A stretch of 64,000 bases of DNA from Maribacter polysaccharolyticus (GCF_028882255.1 NZ_JARBUY010000003.1:209018-273017), one strand, 5' to 3'. Counted from the first letter of the stretch, positions 9,699 through 18,425 are shown. The notes: generated from the letters alone by a model not told the origin. Made by a program: numbers and translations.

Positions 9699-9858
9699 AC
9701 ACGACCTATCTTCGGTGTGATTTGAAATCGGTTATCTTAATTTTCCATTCCATTTGATGGCATTTTCCCTGTGTAAAAAGCTGCAAATAAATAGGGACGG
9801 TTTTCCTGCGCGGGGTCATTATAGATAACCCTTATAGGTGTATTCGTTATAATAATGT

Positions 9859-9897
9859 TAGGTTTTATTGTAGAACCCTACATATAACCTATATTTG
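9859..9897 (+). promoter_or_regulatory. suf operon promoter with overlapping dyads
   Basis: A near-ideal Bacteroidota promoter: TTG at 9868-9870, 19 bases, then TATATTTG at 9890-9897, with the HesB/SufA-like ATG at 9924. Two nested inverted repeats overlap it. TAGGTT (9859-9864) pairs with AACCTA (9886-9891), and GTAG (9870-9873) pairs with CTAC (9878-9881). A repressor bound here would cover both promoter boxes; an Rrf2/IscR-like or iron-responsive factor is an inference. Confidence 0.7.
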
Positions 9898-9923
9898 TAA
9901 ACTATTTAGAATCAGAACAAATA

Positions 9924-10253
9924 ATGATACAGGTTTCGGAAACAGCTAAACAAAAGGTGATAGGCCTTATGACAGAGGAAGGCTTCGATGCCGCCAAGGA
10001 CTATGTTCGGGTGGGTGTTAAAAGCGGAGGATGTAGCGGGCTTTCCTATGAATTGAAATTTGATACTTCGATAGCGGATACCGATAAGGTGTTTGAGGAT
10101 AACGGAGTAAGGATAATTGTGGATAAGAAAAGCTTTTTATATCTCGCAGGAACGGTATTGGAATATTCCGGTGGATTGAACGGGAAGGGTTTTGTTTTTA
10201 ACAACCCCAATGCACAGCGTACCTGTGGTTGTGGAGAGAGTTTTTCATTATAA
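9924..10253 (+). CDS. sufA: HesB/SufA-type iron-sulfur carrier
   Basis: 109-residue A-type carrier that accepts Fe-S clusters from the SufBCD scaffold and passes them to apoproteins. The three ligand cysteines are present: Cys37 in SGGCSGLSY, and Cys101 and Cys103 in the C-terminal TCGCGESFSL. It is the first gene of the suf operon, 8 bases before sufB and directly behind the promoter at 9859-9897. Whether it is best called SufA, IscA or ErpA cannot be settled from sequence; the position argues for a SufA role. Confidence 0.9.
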   Translation: MIQVSETAKQKVIGLMTEEGFDAAKDYVRVGVKSGGCSGLSYELKFDTSIADTDKVFEDNGVRIIVDKKSFLYLAGTVLEYSGGLNGKGFVFNNPNAQRTCGCGESFSL

Positions 10254-10261
10254 AATAGAGT

Positions 10262-11707
10262 ATGGCATATACGGAAGAGGAATTAAAAAAGGAACTCGAA
10301 ACCAAGGAATACGAATATGGTTTCTATACGGATATTGAATCGGATACCTTTCCTGTCGGATTGAATGAGGAAATCGTTATCGCGATTTCCAAAAAAAAGG
10401 AAGAGCCCGAATGGATGACCCAATGGCGCTTGGAAGCCTTTAAGGCTTGGAAGCAAATGGAGGAACCCGAATGGGCCAATGTTAAATATAAAAAACCTGA
10501 TTTTCAAGCGATAAGTTACTACTCGGCTCCCAATAGTAAGCCAAAGTACAATAGTTTGGATGAGGTAGATCCGGAATTGTTGGATACTTTTAAGCGGTTG
10601 GGAATCTCCTTGGACGAGCAAAAGAAATTGGCAGGGGTCGCCGTGGATATCGTAATGGACTCGGTTTCGGTGGCGACGACCTTTAAAAAGACCTTGGCTG
10701 AAAAAGGGATAATATTCTGTTCCATCTCCGAGGCAATCAAAGAGCATCCAGAGCTTGTAAAAAAATATATAGGCACCGTGGTGCCCCAAAAAGATAATTT
10801 TTATGCGGCCTTGAACTCAGCGGTTTTCTCCGATGGCTCGTTCTGCTATATTCCAAAAGGCGTTCGTTGCCCCATGGAGCTATCAACTTATTTTAGGATC
10901 AACCAGGCCGGTACAGGTCAGTTCGAAAGAACGTTGGTCATTGCCGATGAAGGGAGTTATGTGAGCTATTTGGAAGGTTGTACGGCCCCTTCAAGGGATG
11001 AGAACCAGTTGCATGCCGCTGTGGTCGAGTTGATTGCCTTGGATGATGCCGAGATTAAATACTCAACGGTACAAAATTGGTTTCCTGGGGATAAAGAAGG
11101 TAAAGGGGGGGTTTTCAACTTTGTTACCAAAAGGGGGATCTGCCATAAGAATTCAAAAATATCATGGACACAGGTAGAGACCGGGTCTGCGGTTACTTGG
11201 AAATATCCTTCCTGTATTTTGAAAGGGGATAATTCAATCGGGGAGTTTTATTCGATTGCCGTGACCAACAACTACCAGCAGGCCGATACCGGAACCAAAA
11301 TGATCCATTTGGGTAAGAATACCAGAAGTACCATCATATCGAAAGGTATCTCAGCAGGGAAATCCCAGAATAGTTATCGCGGTCTGGTACAGGTCAACAG
11401 TAGGGCGGAAAATGCCAGGAACTTCTCACAATGCGATTCCCTGTTAATGGGAAATGAATGTGGGGCGCATACCTTCCCTTATATCGAGGTCAAGAACAAA
11501 ACGGCTCAAATAGAGCATGAGGCGACTACCAGTAAGATTGGGGAAGACCAGATTTTTTACTGTAATCAACGGGGTATCGATACCGAAAAGGCAATTGCCT
11601 TGATCGTAAACGGGTTCAGCAAAGAGGTGTTGAACAAACTACCGATGGAATTCGCCGTAGAAGCACAAAAATTATTGGAAATAAGCCTAGAAGGCTCAGT
11701 TGGATAA
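10262..11707 (+). CDS. sufB: Fe-S cluster assembly protein SufB
   Basis: 481-residue core scaffold subunit of the SufBC2D complex, on which [Fe-S] clusters are built from SufE-delivered sulfur. Typical SufB segments are seen, including [40 protein letters not shown], the [17 protein letters not shown] segment and, near the end, [11 protein letters not shown]. Cytosolic. It sits 8 bases after the A-type carrier gene and 19 bases before sufC. Confidence 0.96.
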   Translation: MAYTEEELKKELETKEYEYGFYTDIESDTFPVGLNEEIVIAISKKKEEPEWMTQWRLEAFKAWKQMEEPEWANVKYKKPDFQAISYYSAPNSKPKYNSLDEVDPELLDTFKRLGISLDEQKKLAGVAVDIVMDSVSVATTFKKTLAEKGIIFCSISEAIKEHPELVKKYIGTVVPQKDNFYAALNSAVFSDGSFCYIPKGVRCPMELSTYFRINQAGTGQFERTLVIADEGSYVSYLEGCTAPSRDENQLHAAVVELIALDDAEIKYSTVQNWFPGDKEGKGGVFNFVTKRGICHKNSKISWTQVETGSAVTWKYPSCILKGDNSIGEFYSIAVTNNYQQADTGTKMIHLGKNTRSTIISKGISAGKSQNSYRGLVQVNSRAENARNFSQCDSLLMGNECGAHTFPYIEVKNKTAQIEHEATTSKIGEDQIFYCNQRGIDTEKAIALIVNGFSKEVLNKLPMEFAVEAQKLLEISLEGSVG

Positions 11708-11726
11708 AATTTATAAAAAGTAGAAG

Positions 11727-12479
11727 ATGTTAAAAATTAGCAACCTGCATGCAGGTATAGAGGATAACGAAATACTTAAAGGGATCGATCTTGAAGTCAA
11801 AGCTGGGGAAGTACATGCGATCATGGGCCCTAATGGATCGGGAAAAAGCACCTTGGCTTCCGTTATTGCCGGAAAGGAAGAATATGAGATAACAGCGGGA
11901 AGTGTGGTTCTTGAAGGGGAGGATTTGGAAGATGCCTCACCTGAAGAAAGGGCGCATAAAGGTATTTTTCTTTCTTTTCAGTATCCTGTCGAAATTCCAG
12001 GGGTGTCGGTCACCAATTTTATGAAAACCGCCATCAATGAAGGGCGCAAGGCCAAAGGTCTGGAAGATATGCCGGCCAAGGATATGTTGAAAATGATCCG
12101 CGAGAAAGCCGAATTGTTGGAAATCGACCGTAAATTCCTTTCCCGTTCCCTGAATGAAGGGTTTTCCGGAGGGGAAAAGAAAAGAAACGAGATTTTTCAA
12201 ATGGCCATGTTGGAACCCAAATTGGCTATTTTGGACGAAACCGATTCCGGATTGGACATTGATGCCCTACGTATCGTGGCCAACGGGGTGAACAAGCTGA
12301 AAAGTAAGGACAATGCCGTAATCGTGATCACCCACTATCAGCGTCTGCTCGATTATATCGTCCCTGATTTTGTGCATGTATTGCATCAAGGGAAAATCGT
12401 AAAATCCGGGACCAAGGAATTGGCCCATGAGTTAGAGGAAAAAGGTTACGATTGGATCAAACAAGAAACAGCGGTATAG
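11727..12479 (+). CDS. sufC: Fe-S cluster assembly ATPase SufC
   Basis: 250-residue soluble ABC-type ATPase that powers conformational change in SufBC2D. Walker A GPNGSGKS is at 34-41, the SufC-type signature NEGFSGGEKKRNEI follows, then the Walker B LAILDETDSGLDID and the switch histidine in VITHYQRLLDYI. No membrane segment. The gap to sufD is 93 bases and contains two hairpins (see 12492-12556), unlike the tight spacing elsewhere in the operon. Confidence 0.96.
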   Translation: MLKISNLHAGIEDNEILKGIDLEVKAGEVHAIMGPNGSGKSTLASVIAGKEEYEITAGSVVLEGEDLEDASPEERAHKGIFLSFQYPVEIPGVSVTNFMKTAINEGRKAKGLEDMPAKDMLKMIREKAELLEIDRKFLSRSLNEGFSGGEKKRNEIFQMAMLEPKLAILDETDSGLDIDALRIVANGVNKLKSKDNAVIVITHYQRLLDYIVPDFVHVLHQGKIVKSGTKELAHELEEKGYDWIKQETAV

Positions 12480-12491
12480 TTTCCAGCTGCG

Positions 12492-12556
12492 TTCCTGCCA
12501 TGGCAGGAAACCGATAATAAAATTAGATTTAATGAAGGTTCCTGTTAACACGGGAA
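12492..12556 (+). other. Two RNA hairpins between sufC and sufD
   Basis: TTCCTGCCA (12492-12500) and TGGCAGGAA (12501-12509) form a perfect 18-base palindrome. A second stem pairs TTCCTGT (12539-12545) with ACGGGAA (12550-12556, one G-U). Neither is followed by a T run, so they look like mRNA processing, stability or partial attenuation structures rather than terminators. Confidence 0.5.
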
Positions 12557-12572
12557 TAAGAATCATCAGAAA

Positions 12573-13889
12573 ATGGATTTAAAAGATAAATTGATTTCTT
12601 CATTCATGGCGTTCGAGAACAAGGTAGATGTGGAGCACCCGGTTCACGATATCAGGTCTGAGGCCTTTAAGAATTTTGAGGAGAAAGGGTTTCCTACCAA
12701 AAAGGAGGAAGCATGGAAATATACGTCCTTGAAGAATCTTCAAAAGATCGATTTCAGTATTTTTCCGAAAGAGGTCGATGCCTTGGAAAACAAACAGGTA
12801 AAGAAGTACTTTTTACAGGAAATAGATACGTACAAAATTGTTTTTGTCGATGGTATTTATTCTTCGTTTCTTTCCGAAACGACCCATGACGGTGTCGATA
12901 TTTGTTTAATGAGCGCGGCCTTGACCAAACCCATGTATAAACCGATCATAGAGGTGTATTTCAATAAAGTGGCTTCCAAAGACGAGTCTTTGACGAGCCT
13001 GAACACTGCTTTTAGCAGGGAAGGGGCCTTTATATACATCCCAAAGAACAAAATGCCCAAAAAACCGGTAGAAATCGTACACTTTTCCACCGGAAATGAG
13101 GCCTCCTTGATGTTACAACCTAGAAACCTTATCGTTGCCGAGGAGAATGCTGAGCTTCAGGTTATCGAAAGACATCAAAGTTTGACCTCAAATGAGGTAT
13201 TGACCAACGTGGTTACCGAGATCTTTGCCGCCGAGAACGCCATTATCGATTATTACAAGATCCAAAACGACCTCAAGACGGCTTCCATGATCGATAATAC
13301 CTATATCAACCAGAAAAGCAACAGTGTCGTAAAGGTGCATACCTTTTCCTTTGGTGGAAAACTCACCCGAAACAACCTGAACTTTTATCAAAATGGGGAG
13401 CATATCGATTCTACGATGAAGGGGGTAACCATTTTGGGCGATAAACAACATGTGGACCACCATACCTTGGTACACCATATCGAGCCTAATTGTGAAAGCC
13501 ATCAGGATTATAAAGGTATTTACGGGGAAAATTCAACAGGGGTCTTCAACGGGAAGATCATTGTCGACAAAATTGCCCAAAAGACCAATGCCTTTCAACA
13601 GAACAACAATATCTTGATCAGTGATAAGGCAACGATAAACACCAAACCACAGTTAGAGATCTTTGCGGATGATGTGAAGTGTTCCCATGGTTGTACCATA
13701 GGTCAATTGGATGAAGATGCCCTGTTCTATCTGCAATCCAGGGGAATTCCTAAAAAAGAGGCCCGGGCGTTGTTAATGTATGCTTTTGCAAATAATGTTT
13801 TGGAAAGTGTTCGTATTTCCGAGTTGAAAACAAGTATAAACCGACTTATAGCCGAAAAGCTGGGAGTGCGTTTGGGCTTTGATCTGTAA
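12573..13889 (+). CDS. sufD: Fe-S cluster assembly protein SufD
   Basis: 438-residue SufD, partner of SufB in the SufBC2D scaffold and needed for iron entry. The N-terminal part contains KKEEAWKYTSLKNLQKIDF, a SufD hallmark. The C-terminal beta-helix carries SSEDAIF-free but SufD-typical elements such as HVDHHTLVHHIEPNCESHQ, FNGKIIVDKIAQKTNAFQQN, and DDVKCSHGCTIGQLDEDALF with the conserved Cys-x-His-Gly-Cys. The stop is followed after one base by the sufS ATG, indicating translational coupling. Confidence 0.95.
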   Translation: MDLKDKLISSFMAFENKVDVEHPVHDIRSEAFKNFEEKGFPTKKEEAWKYTSLKNLQKIDFSIFPKEVDALENKQVKKYFLQEIDTYKIVFVDGIYSSFLSETTHDGVDICLMSAALTKPMYKPIIEVYFNKVASKDESLTSLNTAFSREGAFIYIPKNKMPKKPVEIVHFSTGNEASLMLQPRNLIVAEENAELQVIERHQSLTSNEVLTNVVTEIFAAENAIIDYYKIQNDLKTASMIDNTYINQKSNSVVKVHTFSFGGKLTRNNLNFYQNGEHIDSTMKGVTILGDKQHVDHHTLVHHIEPNCESHQDYKGIYGENSTGVFNGKIIVDKIAQKTNAFQQNNNILISDKATINTKPQLEIFADDVKCSHGCTIGQLDEDALFYLQSRGIPKKEARALLMYAFANNVLESVRISELKTSINRLIAEKLGVRLGFDL

Positions 13890-13890
13890 C

Positions 13891-15117
13891 ATGGAAAAAA
13901 CCACTTTTGATCCCAAAACGATTCGAAAGGATTTTCCTATCCTAAAGCGCGAAGTCAATGGGAAACCTTTGGTCTATTTTGACAATGCGGCCACATCCCA
14001 AACCCCGCAACAGGTAATTGATGCCATTGTGGATTATTACAGTAATTATAATGCCAACATCCACAGGGGTGTGCATGCACTGTCCCAAGAAGCGACCGAT
14101 AGATACGAGCAGGCGCGAATAAAGATCCAAAAGCATTTCAATGCAGCGGCATCCCATGAGATTATTTTTACGTCAGGGACCACCCATGGAATCAACCTTG
14201 TGGCCAACGGATTTTCGTCTATCGTAAAGGCAGGCGATGAGCTTCTCGTTTCGGCCATGGAACACCATTCCAATATCGTTCCTTGGCAAATGTTGTGTGA
14301 GCGTACGGGAGCGGTCTTAAAGGTCATTCCCATGAACCAAGATGGCGAATTGCTTCTTGGGGAATACCGTAAGTTATTGTCCGATAGGACCAAATTGGTA
14401 TTCTGCAACCATGTATCGAATGCCTTGGGAACGGTAAATCCCATTAAGACCATAATAGATGAAGCCCATAAAGTAGGTGCCGCGGTGCTGATTGATGGTG
14501 CCCAGGCGGCTCCGCACATTAAAGCGGACGTTCAGGCATTGGAGGTGGATTTTTATACCGTTTCCGCCCATAAAATGTGTGGACCTACCGGTGTGGGGAT
14601 GCTTTATGGTAAGGAAGAATGGCTCAACATATTGCCGCCTTATCAAGGAGGTGGCGAAATGATCGCCGAAGTAACTTTCGAGAAGACCACCTATGCCGAA
14701 TTACCCCATAAATTTGAGGCGGGTACCCCTAATATTTGTGGTGGAATTGCTTTTGGGGCGGCCTTGGATTATATGAATGCCATAGGTTTTGATGGGATTG
14801 CCGCTTACGAGCATGAACTTCTAATCTATGCGACCGAACGGTTATTGACCATTGAGGGGTTGCGTATTTACGGTACCTCGGAGAATAAAACCTCCGTAAT
14901 TTCCTTTAATATCGAGGGGATTCATCCGTATGATATCGGCTCAATTCTCGACAAATTGGGAATAGCGGTTCGAACGGGCCATCATTGTGCGCAACCGATC
15001 ATGGACTTCTATAAGATCCCTGGAACGGTGCGGGCCAGTTTCAGTTTTTATAATACCAAAGCGGAGATCGATGCCTTGGTTGAAGGTGTAAAGAGGGCCA
15101 AAGCCATGCTTATTTAG
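13891..15117 (+). CDS. sufS: Cysteine desulfurase SufS
   Basis: 408-residue PLP enzyme that takes sulfur from L-cysteine, leaving alanine and an enzyme persulfide for SufE. The PLP lysine is Lys228 in SAHKMCGPTGVGML, and the catalytic cysteine is Cys366 in TGHHCAQPIM, the group II (SufS) arrangement. A TTG at 13879 inside sufD would add four residues, but the ATG at 13891, one base after the sufD stop, is the natural start. SufE is encoded 70 bases downstream. Confidence 0.96.
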   Translation: MEKTTFDPKTIRKDFPILKREVNGKPLVYFDNAATSQTPQQVIDAIVDYYSNYNANIHRGVHALSQEATDRYEQARIKIQKHFNAAASHEIIFTSGTTHGINLVANGFSSIVKAGDELLVSAMEHHSNIVPWQMLCERTGAVLKVIPMNQDGELLLGEYRKLLSDRTKLVFCNHVSNALGTVNPIKTIIDEAHKVGAAVLIDGAQAAPHIKADVQALEVDFYTVSAHKMCGPTGVGMLYGKEEWLNILPPYQGGGEMIAEVTFEKTTYAELPHKFEAGTPNICGGIAFGAALDYMNAIGFDGIAAYEHELLIYATERLLTIEGLRIYGTSENKTSVISFNIEGIHPYDIGSILDKLGIAVRTGHHCAQPIMDFYKIPGTVRASFSFYNTKAEIDALVEGVKRAKAMLI

Positions 15118-15187
15118 GCTTTTCAACACCTGATCCAATTTATTGAAAACCTATGATACTTATTGTATTTTTGTATAAAATCGGGTA

Positions 15188-15610
15188 ATGGGAATAAAAG
15201 AAATACAGGAGGAAATCGTTGACGAATTCGAAATGTTCGAAGATTGGATGCAACGTTATGAATATATGATAGAGTTGGGGAAATCCCTTCCGTTGATCGA
15301 TGCGCAGTATAAAACCGATGATAATATCATCAAAGGTTGTCAAAGTAAGGTGTGGGTGCATGCCGAATTGGTTGGCGATAAATTGGTTTTTACCGCAGAT
15401 AGTGATGCCATCATTACAAAGGGCATCATAGCGATATTGATACGAACGTTCAGCAACCAGAAACCCCAGGACATTATTGATTCCGATACCGATTTTATCG
15501 ATGAAATCGGTCTCAAGGAACATTTGTCACCGACCCGTGCAAACGGATTGGTGAGTATGGTAAAGCAATTGAAGATGTATGCGATTGCATATCAGACCCA
15601 ATTGAATTAA
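15188..15610 (+). CDS. sufE: Sulfur acceptor protein SufE
   Basis: 140-residue SufE, which receives the persulfide from SufS and passes it to SufB. The acceptor cysteine is Cys51 in IIKGCQSKVWVHAEL, in the usual family context. Length is normal. It lies in the operon between sufS and the SufT-like gene, 10 bases ahead of the latter. Confidence 0.95.
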   Translation: MGIKEIQEEIVDEFEMFEDWMQRYEYMIELGKSLPLIDAQYKTDDNIIKGCQSKVWVHAELVGDKLVFTADSDAIITKGIIAILIRTFSNQKPQDIIDSDTDFIDEIGLKEHLSPTRANGLVSMVKQLKMYAIAYQTQLN

Positions 15611-15620
15611 AGCGATAAAA

Positions 15621-15947
15621 ATGAGCGAAACAGCAATAAATACCCAGGAATTGGGCGAAAAAATAGTACAGGTATTAAAAACCATATATGACCCCGAAAT
15701 CCCTGTCGATATTTACGAATTGGGCTTGATCTATGACGTTTTTGTCAATGAAGCCAAAGACGTAAAGATCTTGATGACCCTAACCTCACCCAACTGTCCG
15801 GTGGCGGAAACCTTACCCGTAGAGGTAGAGGAAAAGGTAAAATCGTTGAATGCCGTGAACGATGCCATCGTCGAAATAACCTTTGATCCCCCATGGACCC
15901 AGGATTTGATGAGTGAAGAGGCAAAATTGGAATTGGGATTGCTATAG
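15621..15947 (+). CDS. sufT: SufT-like MIP18/DUF59 family maturation factor
   Basis: 108 residues of the DUF59/MIP18 family, which assists maturation of Fe-S proteins. Conserved features are TIYDPEIPVDIYELGLIYDV, TSPNCPVAETLPVEVE with the conserved Cys, and the C-terminal DPPWTQDLMSEEAKLELG. This compact form without an ATPase domain matches the SUF-operon DUF59 protein of Bacteroidota. It is placed 10 bases after sufE. The name is by context and family. Confidence 0.85.
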   Translation: MSETAINTQELGEKIVQVLKTIYDPEIPVDIYELGLIYDVFVNEAKDVKILMTLTSPNCPVAETLPVEVEEKVKSLNAVNDAIVEITFDPPWTQDLMSEEAKLELGLL

Positions 15948-16008
15948 CTCCTGCCGATTATCATCCTTTTTTATCGAATCCATTTTTAATGACAAGACCC
16001 TATCGTAC

Positions 16009-16515
16009 ATGGAAAAAGAAATCATAAACCGTGTGGCCCAAAGTCAATTGAAAACGATTGACCTGGAAGACTATTACCCTTCAGGGGAACGTGTACTGCT
16101 TGATATCAAGGATTGGCTTTTTGAAGGGTTCGTACTTAAGGAAAAGGACTTTAGGGCCAGTATCTCCGAACACGATTGGGAGCGATACCAGGATAAATTC
16201 ATAGCGGTGTATTGCTCTACCGATGCCATTATCCCGGGGTGGGCCTATATGCTTATTGCCACCAAACTGTATCCCTATGCCAAAAGAGTGGTATATGGCA
16301 CTTTGGAAACCTTGGAAACGGCAATCTATCAATCCATCATAGAAAATTTGGATGTTTCATCCTATTCTGGGCTACCGGTCATTGTCAAAGGGTGCAGTCA
16401 TAAACCCGTTCCTCAAAATGCCTATCTGTTGATAACCATGAAGTTATTGCCGGTAGCAAAAAGCGTTATGTACGGCGAAGCCTGCTCTTCCGTGCCCTTG
16501 TACAAAAAGGGATAA
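16009..16515 (+). CDS. DUF2480 family protein
   Basis: 168 residues of a Bacteroidota-specific family of unknown function that commonly closes suf operons. I start it at the ATG at 16009 (MEKEIINRVAQ); a frame opening at 15913 would overlap the SufT-like gene and add 32 residues rich in Cys, Ser and Trp that look like read-through. The protein is soluble, with acidic, alternating helix and strand regions (HDWERYQDKFIAVYCSTDAI). Operon position suggests a link to Fe-S assembly or iron supply. Confidence 0.8.
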   Translation: MEKEIINRVAQSQLKTIDLEDYYPSGERVLLDIKDWLFEGFVLKEKDFRASISEHDWERYQDKFIAVYCSTDAIIPGWAYMLIATKLYPYAKRVVYGTLETLETAIYQSIIENLDVSSYSGLPVIVKGCSHKPVPQNAYLLITMKLLPVAKSVMYGEACSSVPLYKKG

Positions 16516-16592
16516 TTGTTGATAACGGTAATTGTTAATTGTTGACAATTCTTATTTTTACACTTCATAACTATAATTTAAACACTAACATT

Positions 16593-17525
16593 ATGAGAAA
16601 TTTAGTAGTAACATTAGCTGCGTTTTTGGCCTTATCGGCTACTAACGCACAGACCGCTGAGGAACTGAAGGCCTTGCAGGGCCCCAAAAAGGATTCCATT
16701 GCGGCAATTCAAGGTAGGGTAGATGCCTTACAAGCACAAATAGACGCCCTTCCCGGGTGGAAAAAAGGGGCGTTCGGTACCATTGGGGCCAATCTTTCCG
16801 AATTCAGTAATTGGTATGCTAAAGATGCCGCCAATTCCAATGCGGGGAATATCGGGATTACGGTCAATGGCTACGCCAACCTAAATCAAAAGAAATTTTT
16901 CTGGAGAAACTCCGGGAACATCAATTTAGGATGGGTAAAGTTCGACGATAAGGATGATGATACCGATGACGACAGCTTTAGACAGGCCACCGATGTCTTT
17001 ACGATTTCTTCCCTCTACGGACGAAAAATCAGTGAAAAGTTCGCCATTTCGGCCTTAGGGGAATACAGGACCACGATTCTGAGCAACTTCAACGATCCAG
17101 GTTACTTGGATTTAGGTCTCGGGGCCACATGGACACCCATTACCGATTTGGTCGTGGTCATCCATCCTTTGAACTACAACTTCGTTTTCAGTAGTGAGGA
17201 TGCTATCTTTGAATCTTCAATGGGGGCGAAAATCGTTGCGGATTATACCCGTAAAATAGGCAAGGTGAACTTTAAGACCAATTTTTCGATGTTCCAAAGC
17301 TATAAATCTTCGGATTTATCCAACTTCACGTGGATCAACTCTTTTGGGTATACCATTTGGAAAGGGATAGGATTAGGGTTTGAATTTGGGTTGAGGGACA
17401 ATAAGCAGGAAGCCCTTAACTATGCCATTAACGATGCGCCCACTCCCGATGCGGATGCCACTTTCGACAGTATTGACAACAAATTACAGACGTATTGGTT
17501 ATTTGGCCTTAACTACGCCTTCTAA
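16593..17525 (+). CDS. DUF3078 family secreted/outer-membrane protein
   Basis: 310 residues from the ATG at 16593. The track of a longer frame from 16539 would place 18 polar residues before a clean signal peptide (MRNLVVTLAAFLALSATNAQ), so 16593 is preferred. After the signal peptide comes a short helical, Q/E/L-rich linker (TAEELKALQGPKKDSIAAIQ). Then follow many amphipathic strands typical of an outer-membrane beta-barrel, ending in an aromatic residue (YWLFGLNYAF). Function unknown. It follows the suf genes by 77 bases and is closed by the terminator at 17544-17577. Confidence 0.8.
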   Translation: MRNLVVTLAAFLALSATNAQTAEELKALQGPKKDSIAAIQGRVDALQAQIDALPGWKKGAFGTIGANLSEFSNWYAKDAANSNAGNIGITVNGYANLNQKKFFWRNSGNINLGWVKFDDKDDDTDDDSFRQATDVFTISSLYGRKISEKFAISALGEYRTTILSNFNDPGYLDLGLGATWTPITDLVVVIHPLNYNFVFSSEDAIFESSMGAKIVADYTRKIGKVNFKTNFSMFQSYKSSDLSNFTWINSFGYTIWKGIGLGFEFGLRDNKQEALNYAINDAPTPDADATFDSIDNKLQTYWLFGLNYAF

Positions 17526-17543
17526 ACCTAGTTAATAGCATGG

Positions 17544-17577
17544 AAAAAGCCCTGTCGGTCATGACAGGGCTTTTTTA
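17544..17577 (+). terminator. Rho-independent terminator after DUF3078 gene (suf operon end)
   Basis: A GC-rich perfect stem, AAAAAGCCCTGTC pairing with GACAGGGCTTTTT around a six-base loop, followed by a T run. The preceding A run means that it could also work on the minus strand. Confidence 0.9.
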
Positions 17578-17840
17578 TTTATTGAACCGTTCAGTTTAAA
17601 ATTGTATCCTAGTTCTCAATTTTGAACCGATCAATTCCAAATACTTATTTGTAGGTCGATGTTAGGTTTCTTTGGGCGACTATAATAATCATAATAACAG
17701 GTCTAATATAGGGGCAAAGCGATTACAATATAAAAAATTGTTGTGAATTACGGAAAATGTGTTGCGAAAAGAACTGAAAATGAGGTAATAACCTTCGTTC
17801 CATAAGGTATGAAGGATCATAATACTGCTTAAAATGGGCC

Positions 17841-17867
17841 AAAAAAAAACCCTTTTTGGGAAAGGGT
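17841..17867 (-). terminator. Rho-independent terminator, minus strand
   Basis: Minus-strand stem ACCCTTT pairing with AAAGGGT around a five-base loop, followed by eight or more T residues. Confidence 0.8.
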
Positions 17868-18000
17868 CTTTTTCAAGTAGGTTTAATTTCGTTCCTGATA
17901 CAATCCAGGTAGCGTTTATAGGTTTTGTGCTGGTTTGGGGTTTAGCACTTTTGTCGATCAAGTTCATGAACTGATTTGGGGTCAATACGATCGCTTAATT
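17841..18000 (-). ncRNA. Putative small RNA, unit 1 of a tandem pair
   Basis: Predicted transcript of about 160 nt. On the minus strand, a box TATCTTTA (18007-18014) resembles the -7 element and lies in the part conserved with unit 2; a TTG is 22 bases upstream, longer than ideal. Inside, GTGCT and AGCAC can form a stem, CCTG and CAGG a second, and a 7-bp stem with an eight-base T run (17841-17867) ends it. Before the terminator is ATTAAACCTACTTGAA, nearly shared with unit 2. A minus-strand reading frame (17689-17985) runs through the terminator and differs completely in unit 2, so I think the unit is not coding. Confidence 0.45.
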
Positions 18001-18105
18001 ACAAGGTAAAGATAAGGTGGGACGATGGAAAGGACACAAAATTTGTTGTGAACCCTGCCGTAAATGTGGTGTAAAAATTAACGGTGCGATTTCCTCGATG
18101 AACGG
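17960..18105. repeat. 146-bp direct repeat, copy 1
   Basis: Matches copy 2 at 18280-18425 with about ten substitutions and no gaps. It begins at the perfect palindrome AGTTCATGAACT (17961-17972) and contains the inverted repeat CACAA-N6-TTGTG (18035-18050 region). On the minus strand it would cover the upstream region, promoter and 5' end of the putative small RNA. Confidence 0.9.
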
Positions 18106-18150
18106 TATGGTTTTGTGTTGATTAAAAAGTGATGAACGCGATTGGAACAT

Positions 18151-18182
18151 AAAAAACGCCCTTTTCTCAAAGGGCGTTTTTT
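18151..18182. terminator. Strong bidirectional hairpin terminator
   Basis: Perfect 14-bp stem AAAAAACGCCCTTT with AAAGGGCGTTTTTT around a TCTC loop, giving T runs on both strands. Confidence 0.85.
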
Positions 18183-18320
18183 AGTTCAGTAGGTTTAATA
18201 AAATTTGGTCCGAAAAGCGTTCGGATAGCATGTTTTGGTTAAGTAAAGGTTTTGGGGAAACCTTTAGTTTTTTTTGGTTAAGTTCATGAACTGATTTGGG
18301 GTCAATACGATCACTTAATT
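18151..18320 (-). ncRNA. Putative small RNA, unit 2 of a tandem pair
   Basis: Predicted transcript of about 170 nt with the same -7-like box as unit 1 (18327-18334, minus strand). It can fold into three hairpins: AAAGGTTT with AAACCTTT (around 18242-18266), TCCGAA with TTCGGA (around 18208-18226), and the terminator at 18151-18182. The 5' 40 nt are almost identical to unit 1, the middle differs, and ATTAAACCTACTGAA precedes the terminator as in unit 1. The only frame at the shared AUG would be seven codons, which argues for RNA, not protein. Confidence 0.45.
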
Positions 18321-18425
18321 ACAAGGTAAAGATAAGGTGACACGACCGAAAGGACACAAAATATGTTGTGAACCCGGCTGTAAATGTGGTGAAAAAATTA
18401 ACGGTACGATTTCCTCGATGAAAGG
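18280..18425. repeat. 146-bp direct repeat, copy 2
   Basis: Second copy of the sequence at 17960-18105, including the palindrome AGTTCATGAACT (18281-18292) and the CACAA-N6-TTGTG dyad. It ends about 25 bases before the hflX stop codon. Confidence 0.9.

Noticed and set aside
17689-17985. 98-codon minus-strand frame in the small-RNA region
   Set aside because: It runs straight through a strong terminator, and the corresponding frame in the duplicated unit stops after seven codons.
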